Part shown: piece by piece, positions 8,694-18,006 of the stretch | Layout of the letters: each line of letters opens with the position of its first letter | Numbering within the stretch: position 1 is the stretch's first letter | DNA from: Pantoea sp. WMus005 | GTDB taxonomy: Bacteria > Pseudomonadota > Gammaproteobacteria > Enterobacterales > Enterobacteriaceae | Direction of reading: 5' to 3' | Assembly: GCF_013415305.1 (NCBI RefSeq) | Contig: NZ_JACBXU010000001.1 | Span: 1,240,001 to 1,304,000 of the forward strand | DNA: 64,000 bases | Made by a program: the position numbers and the translations under genes | Notes under the pieces: generated by a model | Database searches by the model: none | Told to the model about the DNA's origin: nothing | The model's input: the letters and a program-made list of their open reading frames with translations, nothing else

Positions 8694-8726
8694 TTGTTGT
8701 ACAAGTTTGCAATTCCTGTATAACTT
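8694..8726 (+). promoter_or_regulatory. Candidate MerR/BluR-type operator-promoter of ariR
   Basis: The site reads TTGTTGTACA, 13 bp, TGTATAACTT. It is the same layout as at 5077-5109 before ycgZ: -35 TTGTTG, 19-bp spacer, -10 TATAAC. The halves GTTGTACA and TGTATAAC match as an inverted repeat at 7 of 8 positions. This symmetry between -35 and -10 is typical of MerR-family targets. The regulator is inferred, not seen. Confidence 0.7.
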
Positions 8727-8730
8727 TGTC

Positions 8731-8818
8731 CCGTGATGTTAAATCACTTGTAACGAGGGTGCTTTGCACCGCATCTGAAGGTGTTGTGGATTTCCACCTT
8801 CAGATGCAATTTTTTTTG
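8731..8818 (+). ncRNA. Candidate structured small RNA or attenuator leader
   Basis: Transcription from the promoter at 8694-8726 would start near 8731. Three hairpins follow in series: GTGAT/ATCAC (8733-8747), GGTGC/GCACC (8758-8770) and a 13-bp stem (8771-8807) with a run of T. The predicted product is about 88 nt, ends in an intrinsic terminator and lies 60 nt before the ariR start. It may be a free small RNA, a leader with conditional readthrough, or both. No known RNA family is recognised. Confidence 0.5.
8771..8818 (+). terminator. Intrinsic terminator between promoter and ariR
   Basis: GCATCTGAAGGTG and CACCTTCAGATGC form a perfect 13-bp stem with an 11-nt loop, followed by AATTTTTTTT. 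It lies upstream of ariR rather than after a gene, so it should cut transcription from the ariR promoter. Confidence 0.88.
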
Positions 8819-8878
8819 CGTCAGCCGGCAACCGGATCTGAAACGACGCATTCTCCCCCTTTTCTTATGAGGCCTGAC

Positions 8879-9136
8879 ATGCAAACAACGATGAATACAG
8901 AGTCTCAGATTTCTGATTACTTCATGAACTCTGGCGCAGCGCTGACTACTGAACAACAGGTGGTCACCGCCGTTCATGCCGAACTCGCCCGTTCGAAAGC
9001 GCATGTCTCACATAAAGACGTCGTGCTGGGCCTGATTAATCGTCTGGAGAGCGAGCGTGACGTGGTTAAGCAGGATATTTACCGTCAGGCTCTGGAACAT
9101 GTTCTGCAGCGTGCTTCGGCCACCAGCGAAAGCTAA
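8879..9136 (+). CDS. ariR: AriR/YmgB-family small regulator
   Basis: 85 residues related to E. coli AriR (YmgB). The core reads ISDYFMNSGAALTTEQQVV, then HVSHKDVVLGLINRLE and KQDIYRQALEHVL. Family members are small helical dimers linked to biofilm, acid resistance and Rcs signalling. GAGG lies 7 nt before the ATG at 8879 (a second ATG is at 8891). The open frame extending to 8684 would cross the promoter and terminator and is rejected. It is clearly diverged from ycgZ at 5154. Confidence 0.75.
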   Translation: MQTTMNTESQISDYFMNSGAALTTEQQVVTAVHAELARSKAHVSHKDVVLGLINRLESERDVVKQDIYRQALEHVLQRASATSES

Positions 9137-9187
9137 ATGGTTAAGTGGGAACGCGATTGAGCATGGATGCTTTTCCCGTCCGGAATC

Positions 9188-9210
9188 AGCCCCTTTTAAG
9201 GGGCTTTTTT
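9188..9210 (+). terminator. Intrinsic terminator of ariR
   Basis: AGCCCC-TTTTAA-GGGGCT followed by TTTTT, about 50 bp after the ariR stop. Confidence 0.9.
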
Positions 9211-9416
9211 GTTTCTCCTGCACTGAATAGCGAGTCCCCTTTTTATCGCTGATATTCCCTGCTCTGCCAGGCCAGATTTAGATCCGGAAAACACCGTTTT
9301 TTCCTCTTATTTAACCGCAAATTCTGGTTAATTGCTCTCGTTTCGCTTTATTTATCCGATATCTGTGTCCAGGCTTTTTCCTGCATCTACTGCAAACACA
9401 GACGAGGAAAATAACC

Positions 9417-10265
9417 ATGTTTCATCATTCATCAAAACTTCAATTCCCGGTTCGTGTAGATAAACCCGATCCAGAGTTTGCCATGCTGTTACAGCAGGCC
9501 ATCGGCGGCGTCGAAGGTGAGATTCGTGTAGCGATGCAATACTTTTTCCAGGCGATGGGCGCACGGGGTGATGTGCGGATTCGCGATCTGCTGATCTCAA
9601 CCGCCACCGAAGAACTGAGCCATATCGAAATGCTGGGCTACGCCGTGGCGCTTAACCTTGAAGGCGCTCCGCTCTCTTACCAGGAAGCCTCAGCGAAAGA
9701 CCCGGTGGTCAATGCCATTCTGGGCGGCATGAACCCACGCCATATCCTCTCTTCCGGTCTGGCGGCGATGCCGGTTAACGCCAACGGCATGCCTTTCGAC
9801 ATGAGCCATATCTACGCATCTGGCAACGTGGCGGCCGATATGCTGGCTAACGTCACCGCAGAAGCCACGGGCCGTGTGCTGGCTACCCGCCTCTACAACA
9901 TGACCGAAGACAAAGGCATGAAGGATTTCCTCTCCTTCCTGATTGCCCGTGACACCATGCATCAGCAGCAGTGGCTGGCAGTGATCGAAGAGATGGGCGG
10001 ACTGAATGCATCGCTGCCAATCCCGAACAGCTTCCCGCAGGAACATGAGGCGCAGGAGCATTCTTACTACTGTCTGAATACCTCGCTGGATAAACCGCTG
10101 CCGGAAGGTCGCTGGAGCAGTGGCCCGGCTTACGATGGTCACGGTCAGTTCAGCGCGAAACAGCAGCCCGATATTCTGGGCGATGAGCCGGTGCTGGGCA
10201 ATGCCCGTCCCGGGTCCGGTGCGCAGTCAGAACAGATCGACGGCGTCACCCCACCAAAACCTTAA
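9417..10265 (+). CDS. Manganese catalase
   Basis: Non-haem catalase with a di-manganese site in a four-helix bundle; it dismutates hydrogen peroxide in the cytoplasm. The 282 residues show ligands at E35, E66, H69, E149 and H182, matching within one residue the ligand spacing known from the Lactobacillus plantarum enzyme. The C-terminal tail is Gly/Pro-rich. GAGGAAA precedes the ATG. The gene is followed after 60 bp by an SDR gene, probably co-transcribed. It is the first of two catalases in this block (katE is at 13.8 kb), and it is of the KatN type found in some enterobacteria. Confidence 0.94.
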   Translation: MFHHSSKLQFPVRVDKPDPEFAMLLQQAIGGVEGEIRVAMQYFFQAMGARGDVRIRDLLISTATEELSHIEMLGYAVALNLEGAPLSYQEASAKDPVVNAILGGMNPRHILSSGLAAMPVNANGMPFDMSHIYASGNVAADMLANVTAEATGRVLATRLYNMTEDKGMKDFLSFLIARDTMHQQQWLAVIEEMGGLNASLPIPNSFPQEHEAQEHSYYCLNTSLDKPLPEGRWSSGPAYDGHGQFSAKQQPDILGDEPVLGNARPGSGAQSEQIDGVTPPKP

Positions 10266-10327
10266 TCCCTCACCTGTCAGGGTCCGATGCCCTGACAGGG
10301 TTGTCCCCTTTTTACGGAGGAAAAGTC

Positions 10328-11191
10328 ATGTCATCCATTCAGCGTCCACACCCCCCTTTTGCAGAGCAGCCGCAGACGTGGCCTGGCAGCACCGCCGCGA
10401 TGCAGCCGCAGCCCGATCATGGTGAAGAGAGCTATCAGGGTTCAGGTCGTCTGGCGGGTAAAAAAGCGATTATTACCGGCGGGGATTCCGGCATTGGCCG
10501 GGCCGTCGCCATTGCCTTTGCCCGGGAAGGTGCCGATGTGCTGATCTCTTATCTTGATGAGCATGAGGATGCGCAGGATACCGCCCGACTGGTTGAGGCT
10601 GCCGGATCGACCGCACTTCTGGTGCCTGGCGACATCACCGAGGCGTCACACTGCAACGCCCTGGTCGATAAAGCCGTCGAAGCCTTTGGTGAGATTAACA
10701 TTGTGGTCAATAACGCGGCGTATCAGATGACCCGCGAGTCGCTGGATGAAATCAGCGACGACGAGTTTGACCGGACCATGAAGACCAACCTTTACGCGAT
10801 GTTTTACATCACTAAAGCGGCCACGAAGCATATGCCGGCGGGCGGATCGATCATTAATACCGCCTCGATCAATGCTGACCAGCCGAAACCCAGGCTGCTC
10901 GCCTACTCTGCCACCAAAGCCGCCATCATTAACTTTTCTGGCGGCCTGGCCGCCCTGCTGGCGGAGAAAGGCATCCGTGCCAATGCGGTTGCACCCGGCC
11001 CGATCTGGACGCCGCTGATCCCTTCGACCATGCCGGTTGAACAGGTGAAGAACTTTGGCAGTGAAGTGCCGCTGCAGCGTGCCGGTCAGCCTGCTGAGCT
11101 GGCACCCACCTACGTAATGCTGGCCAGTGATGAAGCCAGCTACATTTCAGGGGCAACCATCGCCGTCACGGGCGGCGTGGCGATTATTTAA
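10328..11191 (+). CDS. YghA-like short-chain dehydrogenase
   Basis: NAD(P)-dependent oxidoreductase of the SDR superfamily, substrate unknown. The 287-residue product resembles E. coli YghA, including the long N-terminal arm before the Rossmann fold (PDHGEESYQGSGRL). Motifs are TGGDSGIG for cofactor binding, VNNAA, and the catalytic YSATK pair. The start at 10328 has GGAGG 9-12 nt upstream. Such SDRs are often general-stress genes beside catalases; here it follows Mn catalase. Its stop overlaps the end of convergent uvsE by 8 bp. Confidence 0.88.
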   Translation: MSSIQRPHPPFAEQPQTWPGSTAAMQPQPDHGEESYQGSGRLAGKKAIITGGDSGIGRAVAIAFAREGADVLISYLDEHEDAQDTARLVEAAGSTALLVPGDITEASHCNALVDKAVEAFGEINIVVNNAAYQMTRESLDEISDDEFDRTMKTNLYAMFYITKAATKHMPAGGSIINTASINADQPKPRLLAYSATKAAIINFSGGLAALLAEKGIRANAVAPGPIWTPLIPSTMPVEQVKNFGSEVPLQRAGQPAELAPTYVMLASDEASYISGATIAVTGGVAII

Positions 11192-12194
11192 CGTTCGCCG
11201 ATTCCCTGGTCTCTTCGGCCAGGGGATGACTTATCAGCTTCTGCGTTATCCCCCATTGATAGAGCGGATCCCTCGCCAGATTTTTCATTTTCACTTCGCA
11301 CATGATGTCGAAATTCTGGAACGACAGCGCCCACGCATTCAGCGTCGGATTAAAGAAGTAGTCGGAATGCGCCCGCAGTTTGCTTTTGCTCACGCCCAGC
11401 TGCTGCTGATCGGGCCAGCCCTCCTGCGGAATAATGCCCTCCTGCGAAATCGAATAGTGCAACACCGGCCGCACGCCGCGCCATGAGTCGATAACGCTGG
11501 CAACACGTCCGTCATCCGGCTGAATAAACTCACTCTCTTTGACCCAGTGATGGTGAATATCCAGCACAACCGGACAGAGCGGTGCCGCCTGCAGCACATC
11601 ATCCAGCGAGCAGGAGATCTCATCATTCTCTACTGTCAGCATCAGTCGCGCTTCCGGGCTGAGCTGATTAAATGATCGTTTAAAGCCGTCGAATCCCGCC
11701 CTGCCGTTCATATGAATGTTGATTTTGAAATCCTGGAAGGTCTTGCCGTAGCCCATCAGACAAGCGCAGAGTGTGTGATACTCCACATCCTCGATCGCGC
11801 GCGCTACCACATCAGGATTATCGGAGGCCAGCACCGTATATTGCCCCGGATGGAAGGAGAGCCGGATCTGATGCGCCCGCGCCAGTTCGCCACAGCGGGC
11901 AAACAGCGGATAGAGCGCAGGCAGGAACGCCGCAAACAGCGGCGCTGCTTCGGGTACCGTGTAGAGTGGCAGCAGATCGCTGCCGATGCGCATCATCCTG
12001 AGTGGCTCCGGTAATGTGGCCAGATGCTCAAGCGTCAGGTAGAGATGATTAAGGTTGGTAACGGTGATCTCATGGACCAGCTGATGACGTTCAGCGTGCG
12101 GTAAACTCAGAAATCGTTTGCGGGTGGTTGCGCGAAACGGGAAAAACTGTTTACCGTCGCTATTGAGATACTTACATGCAAAGCCTAATTTCAT
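11184..12194 (-). CDS. uvsE: UV damage endonuclease UvsE
   Basis: UvsE (UVDE) nicks DNA 5' of UV photoproducts and abasic sites, giving an excision pathway independent of UvrABC. The 336 residues form the expected TIM barrel, with RIGSDLLPLY, RLSFHPGQYTVLAS, KINIHMNG, a VENDE acidic strand, VVLDIHHHW and a late MCEVKMK segment. These correspond to the metal-binding His, Glu and Asp positions of the family. E. coli lacks this gene. No LexA box is visible upstream. It is monocistronic and convergent with the SDR gene. Confidence 0.9.
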   Translation of the reverse strand: MKLGFACKYLNSDGKQFFPFRATTRKRFLSLPHAERHQLVHEITVTNLNHLYLTLEHLATLPEPLRMMRIGSDLLPLYTVPEAAPLFAAFLPALYPLFARCGELARAHQIRLSFHPGQYTVLASDNPDVVARAIEDVEYHTLCACLMGYGKTFQDFKINIHMNGRAGFDGFKRSFNQLSPEARLMLTVENDEISCSLDDVLQAAPLCPVVLDIHHHWVKESEFIQPDDGRVASVIDSWRGVRPVLHYSISQEGIIPQEGWPDQQQLGVSKSKLRAHSDYFFNPTLNAWALSFQNFDIMCEVKMKNLARDPLYQWGITQKLISHPLAEETRESANVK

Positions 12195-12296
12195 GTCTGC
12201 TCCTGATTTATGCTTACCCGAAGTGTAACAGGCCTCGGGTGACCAGCCAGTCGCGGGCCACAGAGATCAGGCTTAATAATGACAGGGAGAATGACT

Positions 12297-12662
12297 ATGC
12301 AGGGTCACGAGATTCAGCGCATCGCTATCGACGCGGCTGAACGGCTGCCCGCCGCCGAATCAAGCTATCCATTCGGGCCGGAACATCAGGTTTATAAAGT
12401 GTGTGGAAAGGTGTTTTTACTGCTGACTGAATTGCGGGGTGTGCCGATTATCACCCTGAAATGCGAGCCGCAGCAGGCGGAGCTGCACCGGGTAATCTAT
12501 CCCTCGATCACCGCCGGTTATCATATGAACAAGCGCCACTGGATCACGGTGTATCCCGGCGATGGCCTCTCGCCCGGCCTGATTCAGCAACTGGTTGAGG
12601 AGTCCTATCAGCGGGTGGTGCGCGGCATCCCCGCCTCACGCCGTCCTGTTTGGGTGGGATGA
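12297..12662 (+). CDS. MmcQ/YjbR family protein
   Basis: 121-residue protein of the MmcQ/YjbR (CyaY-like fold) family, thought to bind DNA; its role is not established. The family signature is visible: AESSYPFGPEHQVYKVCGKVF, TLKCEP, and the MNKRHWITV block before the C-terminal helix. Three in-frame ATGs occur. The third (12297) is chosen because AGGGAG lies at good spacing. It is divergent from uvsE and convergent with zinT. Confidence 0.85.
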   Translation: MQGHEIQRIAIDAAERLPAAESSYPFGPEHQVYKVCGKVFLLLTELRGVPIITLKCEPQQAELHRVIYPSITAGYHMNKRHWITVYPGDGLSPGLIQQLVEESYQRVVRGIPASRRPVWVG

Positions 12663-12728
12663 GGGCGGTGACAGATCACATGGTAAAACCCGCCGTGGCC
12701 AGCGGGTCATCCGATTGCAGTCCTTTTC

Positions 12729-13379
12729 TTAGTGGTGCAGCATCTCTTCCACAACCTGTGAGTTTGTCATCTGGTAGGGATAATAAGTTGGCCAGTTATC
12801 CATTTCAGCCAGCAGTGCCTGCTGAGACTGGTTGCCCATAAAAATGTGGAAATGGGCAGACTTGCGCGGCCCGATAGTGTGATCGCTGAACTGCACATAT
12901 TTCGGGGCGTTACTGCTGGCGTCCTGACATTCAAACAGATAGCGCACCCCTTTTTTGCCGGAACTGTAGGTCAGGATTTTATGGCCCGCGTAACGATAGT
13001 GGCAGGCACTGACCCGATCGCCGACATGGAACTCCATCACCCCATTTTCGATACCGATGGTATCGACGTCGGTGGCGTAGCCTTTACGATAATAAGCTTT
13101 GACGTCCTCTGCCGTTTTACGGTGATCCTGTTGCGCTTTCTTCTGCCAGACCGGATCCAGCTCGCCGCTTTGCAATAACGGATAGACCGATTGCCACAGC
13201 CCATCCCAGTCAGAGAGCGGCCGATCTTTTACGTCGCTGTCAGCAAAGACGCCTTCAGCCGCCTTCTGCTCCGTCGCTGACAACGGTTTTCCATGAGCAT
13301 GCGTGCCGTGTGCCAGCCCCTGCTGGCTGATTAACAGCGCACCCAGTAGCCCCATCCATTTACCTGCATGATTTCTCAA
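12729..13379 (-). CDS. zinT: Periplasmic zinc-binding protein ZinT
   Basis: ZinT binds zinc in the periplasm and helps ZnuABC under zinc starvation. A TTG start at 13379, with GAGG upstream, gives 216 residues as in E. coli and a signal peptide ending QQGLA before HGTHAHGK, a His-rich metal segment. The lipocalin-like domain shows [22 protein letters not shown] and SAHFHIFMG with further His ligands, ending HH. A TTG at 13397 gives a longer frame without better signals. The Zur box at 13409-13431 sits just upstream. Confidence 0.92.
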   Translation of the reverse strand: MRNHAGKWMGLLGALLISQQGLAHGTHAHGKPLSATEQKAAEGVFADSDVKDRPLSDWDGLWQSVYPLLQSGELDPVWQKKAQQDHRKTAEDVKAYYRKGYATDVDTIGIENGVMEFHVGDRVSACHYRYAGHKILTYSSGKKGVRYLFECQDASSNAPKYVQFSDHTIGPRKSAHFHIFMGNQSQQALLAEMDNWPTYYPYQMTNSQVVEEMLHH

Positions 13380-13408
13380 CGCCTGATCCTCAGTCAAGGT
13401 TACAAAAT

Positions 13409-13431
13409 GAAATGTTATGATATAACATAAT
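13409..13431 (-). promoter_or_regulatory. Zur box of zinT
   Basis: GAAATGTTAT-GAT-ATAACATAAT matches the enterobacterial Zur consensus (GAAATGTTATANTATAACATTTC) almost throughout. It lies about 30 bp upstream of the zinT start and predicts repression when zinc is sufficient. Confidence 0.88.
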
Positions 13432-13764
13432 ATAACTCAACCCCGAATAGGCTCTCTGCCTATTAATTTTATTTATTGATTGTCTCACTCACCACAACAT
13501 GACACTGCCCGGCGGATGACGAGTCGGACGGTGTATTAAAGCGGGTTGCCCGCAAAGCAGACGCGGACGGATAAGCCGCTAAGCCAGACGGTACAGGGCA
13601 TGGATAAGCGAAGCGACAGGGAGCATTCAGAAGTAAGCCCGATTTTCTGCCGGATGAAAAAGACGCAGTCACCGCAGTTAAATGGCTGGTTTACCCTCAG
13701 CATTGTTCAGGTTGTTCTATATTTAGTGTCGTCGAAAGTAAAATAACAGCTGGAGCACGAATTA

Positions 13765-16029
13765 ATGTCGAAAGAAACAGAGAAGAAACCCCTGAGCGAA
13801 CGCGCCCCCACCACCGGTCCGGAATCATCAGAACCGGGTCTGGGATCGCTGGCACCAAAAGATGGTTCACATCAGCCCCCAGCCGAACCGACTCCGCCAG
13901 GCAAACAGCCCACTGCCCCGGGCAGCCTGAAAGCGCCCCAGACACACAGCGCCAAACTTGACCAGCTTGAAGCCAGCCGTAAAAACGGCACTCATCAGGC
14001 GCTCACCACGAATCAGGGCACGCGCATCGCCAATGATCAAAGCTCACTGCTCGCGGGTTCGCGAGGTCCGACGCTGCTGGAAGACTTTATCCTGCGTGAG
14101 AAAATCACGCATTTTGACCATGAACGTATCCCGGAGCGTATCGTTCACGCCCGAGGCTCTGCCGCACACGGCTATTTTCAGCCTTACCGTTCACTGACAG
14201 ATCTGACCAAAGCGCAGTTCCTCAGCGACCCGGCGCAGACCACGCCGGTATTCGTACGTTTCTCCACGGTTCAGGGTGGCGCTGGCTCTGCGGATACCGT
14301 GCGTGATATCCGCGGTTTCGCCGCCAAGTTCTACACCGAAGAGGGTGTCTTTGACCTGGTCGGCAACAACACGCCGGTGTTCTTTATTCAGGATGCGCAT
14401 AAATTCCCTGACTTTGTGCATGCCGTTAAACCTGAGCCGCACAACGAAATCCCGCAGGGTCAGAGTGCCCATGACACCTTCTGGGATTACGTCTCACTGC
14501 AGCCGGAAACCATGCACAACGTCATCTGGGCGATGTCTGATCGCGGTATTCCGCGCAGCTATCGCACCATGGAAGGCTTCGGCATTCACACCTTCCGCCT
14601 GATCAACGCCGAAGGCAAAGCGACCTTTGTCCGTTTCCACTGGAAGCCGGTGGCCGGTAAAGCCTCGCTGTTGTGGGATGAATCGCAGAAACTGACTGGT
14701 CGCGATCCCGATTTCCACCGCCGCGATCTGTGGGAAGCGATTGAAGCCGGTGATTTCCCGGAATATGAACTGGGTCTGCAGCTGATCCCGGAAGAGGATG
14801 AGTTCAAATTCGACTTCGATATTCTGGATGCCACCAAGCTGATCCCGGAAGCGCTGGTGCCGGTAGAGATTGTCGGCAAGATGGTGCTGAACCGTAACCC
14901 GGATAACTTCTTTGCTGAAACCGAGCAGGTGGCATTCCACCCCGGCCATATCGTGCCGGGCCTGGATTTCTCCAACGATCCACTGCTGCAGGGCCGTCTG
15001 TTCTCCTATACCGACACGCAGATCAGTCGTCTGGGCGGACCGAACTTCCATGAGATCCCGATTAACCGTCCGACCTGCCCGTACCATAACTTCCAGCGTC
15101 AGGGCATGCATCGTCAGGATATCGACACCAATCCGGCGAACTACGAGCCAAACTCCATCAACGACAACTGGCCACGCGAAACCCCACCGGCTGCCAAAGG
15201 CGGTGGCTTCGAGAGCTATCAGGAGCGGGTTGAGGGCCACAAAGTACGCGAGCGCAGCCCGTCATTTGGTGAATATTATTCCCAGCCGCGCCTGTTCTGG
15301 AACAGTCAGACTGAGGTTGAGCAGCAGCACATCATTGGTGCCTACTCGTTTGAACTGAGTAAAGTGGGTCGCGCCTATATTCGTGAGCGCGTGGTGGATC
15401 ATCTCGCACGCATCGATATTAAGCTGGCGCAAGGCGTGGCGGATAATCTGGGCATCGCGCTGACCGATGAACAGCTCAACATCCAGCCACCTGCAGCGGT
15501 GAACGGCCTGACGAAAGATGACAGTCTGAGCCTCTATGCCATTCCGGATGGTGAGATCAAAGGCCGTCAGGTCGCGCTGCTGCTGAGCGATGGTGTGAAA
15601 GCGGCGGATGTGCTGGCGATTCTGCAGGATCTGAAAGCGGAAGGCGTGCACGCCAAACTGCTGGCGCCGCATATGGGCCAGGTGCGTGCCGACGATGGTT
15701 CGGTGCTGCCGGTCGACGCGACCTTTGCCGGTCTGCCTTCGCTGACCTTTGATGCGGTGATGGTACCGAATGGCAATATCGATGCCCTGCTGTTAAGCGG
15801 CGATGCCCGTTACTTCCTGCTGGAAGCCTACAAGCACCTCAAGGTGATTGGTCTGGTGGGCGATGCGCGTCGCTTTAAAGCGCAGTTCGGTCTGGAAGAG
15901 GCCGATCAGGAAGAAGGCATTGTGCAGGGCGACTCGGCAGAGCGCGCACTGATGTCTGAGTTTACTCAGGCGATGAAGGCGCACCGCGTCTGGTCACGCA
16001 GCCAGAAGGCACAGTCCGTTCCGGCCTGA
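13765..16029 (+). CDS. katE: Catalase HPII
   Basis: Large-subunit haem catalase that removes hydrogen peroxide. The 754 residues are essentially E. coli KatE length, with a Pro/Gly-rich N-terminal arm of about 80 residues. The core then shows the distal His ([15 protein letters not shown]), the Asn (VGNNTPVFF) and the proximal Tyr region ([13 protein letters not shown]). The C-terminus is a class-I glutamine-amidotransferase-like domain (from about residue 600, [20 protein letters not shown]). GGAG precedes the ATG. TTCTATATTTAG upstream could be a sigma-S -10, as known for katE, but this is inference. The 333 bp up to the Zur box hold no other gene. Confidence 0.97.
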   Translation: MSKETEKKPLSERAPTTGPESSEPGLGSLAPKDGSHQPPAEPTPPGKQPTAPGSLKAPQTHSAKLDQLEASRKNGTHQALTTNQGTRIANDQSSLLAGSRGPTLLEDFILREKITHFDHERIPERIVHARGSAAHGYFQPYRSLTDLTKAQFLSDPAQTTPVFVRFSTVQGGAGSADTVRDIRGFAAKFYTEEGVFDLVGNNTPVFFIQDAHKFPDFVHAVKPEPHNEIPQGQSAHDTFWDYVSLQPETMHNVIWAMSDRGIPRSYRTMEGFGIHTFRLINAEGKATFVRFHWKPVAGKASLLWDESQKLTGRDPDFHRRDLWEAIEAGDFPEYELGLQLIPEEDEFKFDFDILDATKLIPEALVPVEIVGKMVLNRNPDNFFAETEQVAFHPGHIVPGLDFSNDPLLQGRLFSYTDTQISRLGGPNFHEIPINRPTCPYHNFQRQGMHRQDIDTNPANYEPNSINDNWPRETPPAAKGGGFESYQERVEGHKVRERSPSFGEYYSQPRLFWNSQTEVEQQHIIGAYSFELSKVGRAYIRERVVDHLARIDIKLAQGVADNLGIALTDEQLNIQPPAAVNGLTKDDSLSLYAIPDGEIKGRQVALLLSDGVKAADVLAILQDLKAEGVHAKLLAPHMGQVRADDGSVLPVDATFAGLPSLTFDAVMVPNGNIDALLLSGDARYFLLEAYKHLKVIGLVGDARRFKAQFGLEEADQEEGIVQGDSAERALMSEFTQAMKAHRVWSRSQKAQSVPA

Positions 16030-16045
16030 TGCGTTGAGTGAATAA

Positions 16046-16072
16046 AAAACCGCCCCCGGGGGCGGTTTTTTT
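16046..16072 (+). terminator. Intrinsic terminator of katE
   Basis: AAAAACCGCCCCC/GGGGGCGGTTTTTTT is a GC-rich palindromic hairpin with A and T flanks. It can act for katE and for the convergent chemoreceptor gene. Confidence 0.93.
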
Positions 16073-16126
16073 ATGCTGAAACTGTCGCACGGCTGCGTGC
16101 GCAGTGCTCCGTCAGACATTCCGTTA

Positions 16127-17785
16127 TCAGAAAGTCTGCCAGTTCTCATTGTCCGTCACGGCGGCAGGCTGACGTTTTGGCACGGCAATCGCCTTCGCAA
16201 CCGGTGCGGCGGAGAACGCGGCGTGCAGACTGCCGGTTTTGAATACCGATACCGTTTTACGCAGATAGCTCGCCTGCTCTTCCAGTGAGGCGGCGGCACT
16301 GGCTGACTCCTCCACCAGCGCGGCGTTCTGCTGCGTCACGCCATCCATCTCAGAAACCGCAATGCAGACCTGCTCAATGCCACGGGTCTGTTCGGTCGAG
16401 GAGGCGGCGATCTCTTCGATCAGTTGTGTCACCCGGCTTACCGACTTCACGATACTCTCCATCGCAATGCCTGCCTGAGAAGCGTGACCGGCACCGGTTT
16501 TGATGCGCTCGGCTGAGCGGTCAATCAGACCGCGAATCTCCTGCGCGGCGCTGGCGCTGCGTCCGGCCAGCGAACGCACTTCACCCGCGACAACGGCAAA
16601 TCCACGCCCCTGCTCACCGGCACGCGCGGCTTCAACCGCGGCGTTCAGCGCCAGAATATTGGTCTGGAAGGCGATGCTGTCAATAATGGCGATAATACCG
16701 GCGATCTGATTCGAGCTTTCGCTGATCTGATCCATGTTGGCGATAACGCGGGCAACGGTTTCGCCGCCCTGCAGGGCGGTGGCAGACGCCTCTTTCGACA
16801 CGGTGGTCGCCTGCTGCGCATTGTCTGCGTTGAGTTTCACCGTCGAGGTGAGCTGCTCCATGCTGGCGGCGGTCTGCTCCAGCGCGGCAGCCTGCTGTTC
16901 GGTACGGGAGGAGAGATCGGTGCTGCCAGCGGAAATTTCTGCTGCTCCGGTAAAGATAGAGCGGGTCGCGTCATCCACCGAGGTAATGGTCACCACCAGC
17001 GCATCGCGCATCTGCTGCAGCTCCTGAATCAGCAGGCCCATCTCATTGCGGCCTTCGTGCTGAATATCGGAGGTTAAATCACCTGCCGAAATCGCACGCA
17101 TATAGCCGGTCAGTCGGCCCAGCGGGCTAATCAGCAGCTTCTGCAGTCCCATCCAGACCGCCACGCCAATCACGGCAGTAATCAGGCAGATAGTCAGCAG
17201 CGCCCAGAGCGCATCCGTCAGGCTGCGCTGGTTATGTTCAGAGGTATCTCTCATCAGCTGGATGTTCACCGCACGCCAGGCTTCATAGGCCGAATCAAGC
17301 TGGTCCTGTGCCGCCTGCGCTTCAAGGTTGCCGTAGCCCGCGTAGTTACCCTGCTTCAGAAACGTAATGGAGGCCAGCATGGTGTCATGCATCTGCTGAT
17401 AGGCGTTCTGCACCTGCGTCGACTGGGCTTCGCTCTGCCCCTCTTTGCGCGGCATCGCCTGCCACGCTTTAAAGTCGGCATCGGCTTTGTCCGCAGACTG
17501 TCCCGCCTGCTCCAGCAGCGTGGCGATGGCCGCCAGTGATTTAGGATCCTGCTGGTTTTTCAGGAAACGGATCGCCACGCGGTTGATGGTAACGCGGGTT
17601 TTAATCAGGGTTTTCACCGCATCGCTCAGATGCTGCTGCTGCAGTGTCAGCTGTTCGGCGGCCACAAAGTTTTTATCGGCTTTTGCGACGCCGTTGTAGA
17701 ACAGAAATCCGGTCAGGGTCAGTAACGTAATAAAGACGGCAAGCACCGCCAGAATACCGTGAGTTATTTTAAGATTTTTAAGCAT
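16127..17785 (-). CDS. Methyl-accepting chemotaxis protein
   Basis: 552-residue transmembrane chemoreceptor of the Tsr/Tar class. The N-terminus has a membrane helix (about residues 10-31), then a periplasmic four-helix sensor domain. A second membrane helix (about 190-213) leads to a HAMP domain and a long methylated coiled coil. The conserved hairpin tip is present ([30 protein letters not shown], here split as a landmark only), and the last five residues NWQTF are a CheR/CheB tether. The ligand cannot be told from sequence. It is a single gene in an accessory stretch, divergent from the channel gene at 18007. Confidence 0.94.
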   Translation of the reverse strand: MLKNLKITHGILAVLAVFITLLTLTGFLFYNGVAKADKNFVAAEQLTLQQQHLSDAVKTLIKTRVTINRVAIRFLKNQQDPKSLAAIATLLEQAGQSADKADADFKAWQAMPRKEGQSEAQSTQVQNAYQQMHDTMLASITFLKQGNYAGYGNLEAQAAQDQLDSAYEAWRAVNIQLMRDTSEHNQRSLTDALWALLTICLITAVIGVAVWMGLQKLLISPLGRLTGYMRAISAGDLTSDIQHEGRNEMGLLIQELQQMRDALVVTITSVDDATRSIFTGAAEISAGSTDLSSRTEQQAAALEQTAASMEQLTSTVKLNADNAQQATTVSKEASATALQGGETVARVIANMDQISESSNQIAGIIAIIDSIAFQTNILALNAAVEAARAGEQGRGFAVVAGEVRSLAGRSASAAQEIRGLIDRSAERIKTGAGHASQAGIAMESIVKSVSRVTQLIEEIAASSTEQTRGIEQVCIAVSEMDGVTQQNAALVEESASAAASLEEQASYLRKTVSVFKTGSLHAAFSAAPVAKAIAVPKRQPAAVTDNENWQTF

Positions 17786-18006
17786 GTCCGCAGGCTCATG
17801 TCAGAGAAGTTAGAGTGGTTATCGGCCAGCCTGGGATTTATCTGAGTATACCGGCAAAGAAGTTAGCAATCCGCCCCCGCCGGGCGCAGCCAGCGCGCCG
17901 CTCAGGGCAGAAAAAAGTTACGACTCTGTCTGAACGCATTCGGCGCTTAACAACCGACCCCATGCTGTGGTTGAATTCGCCCCTTACTTTTTCGCTCGTG
18001 GTTAAC

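Noticed and set aside
17815..18006. N-terminal extension of the channel gene
   Set aside because: Codon use looks non-coding, and the ATG at 18007 gives the YbdG length.
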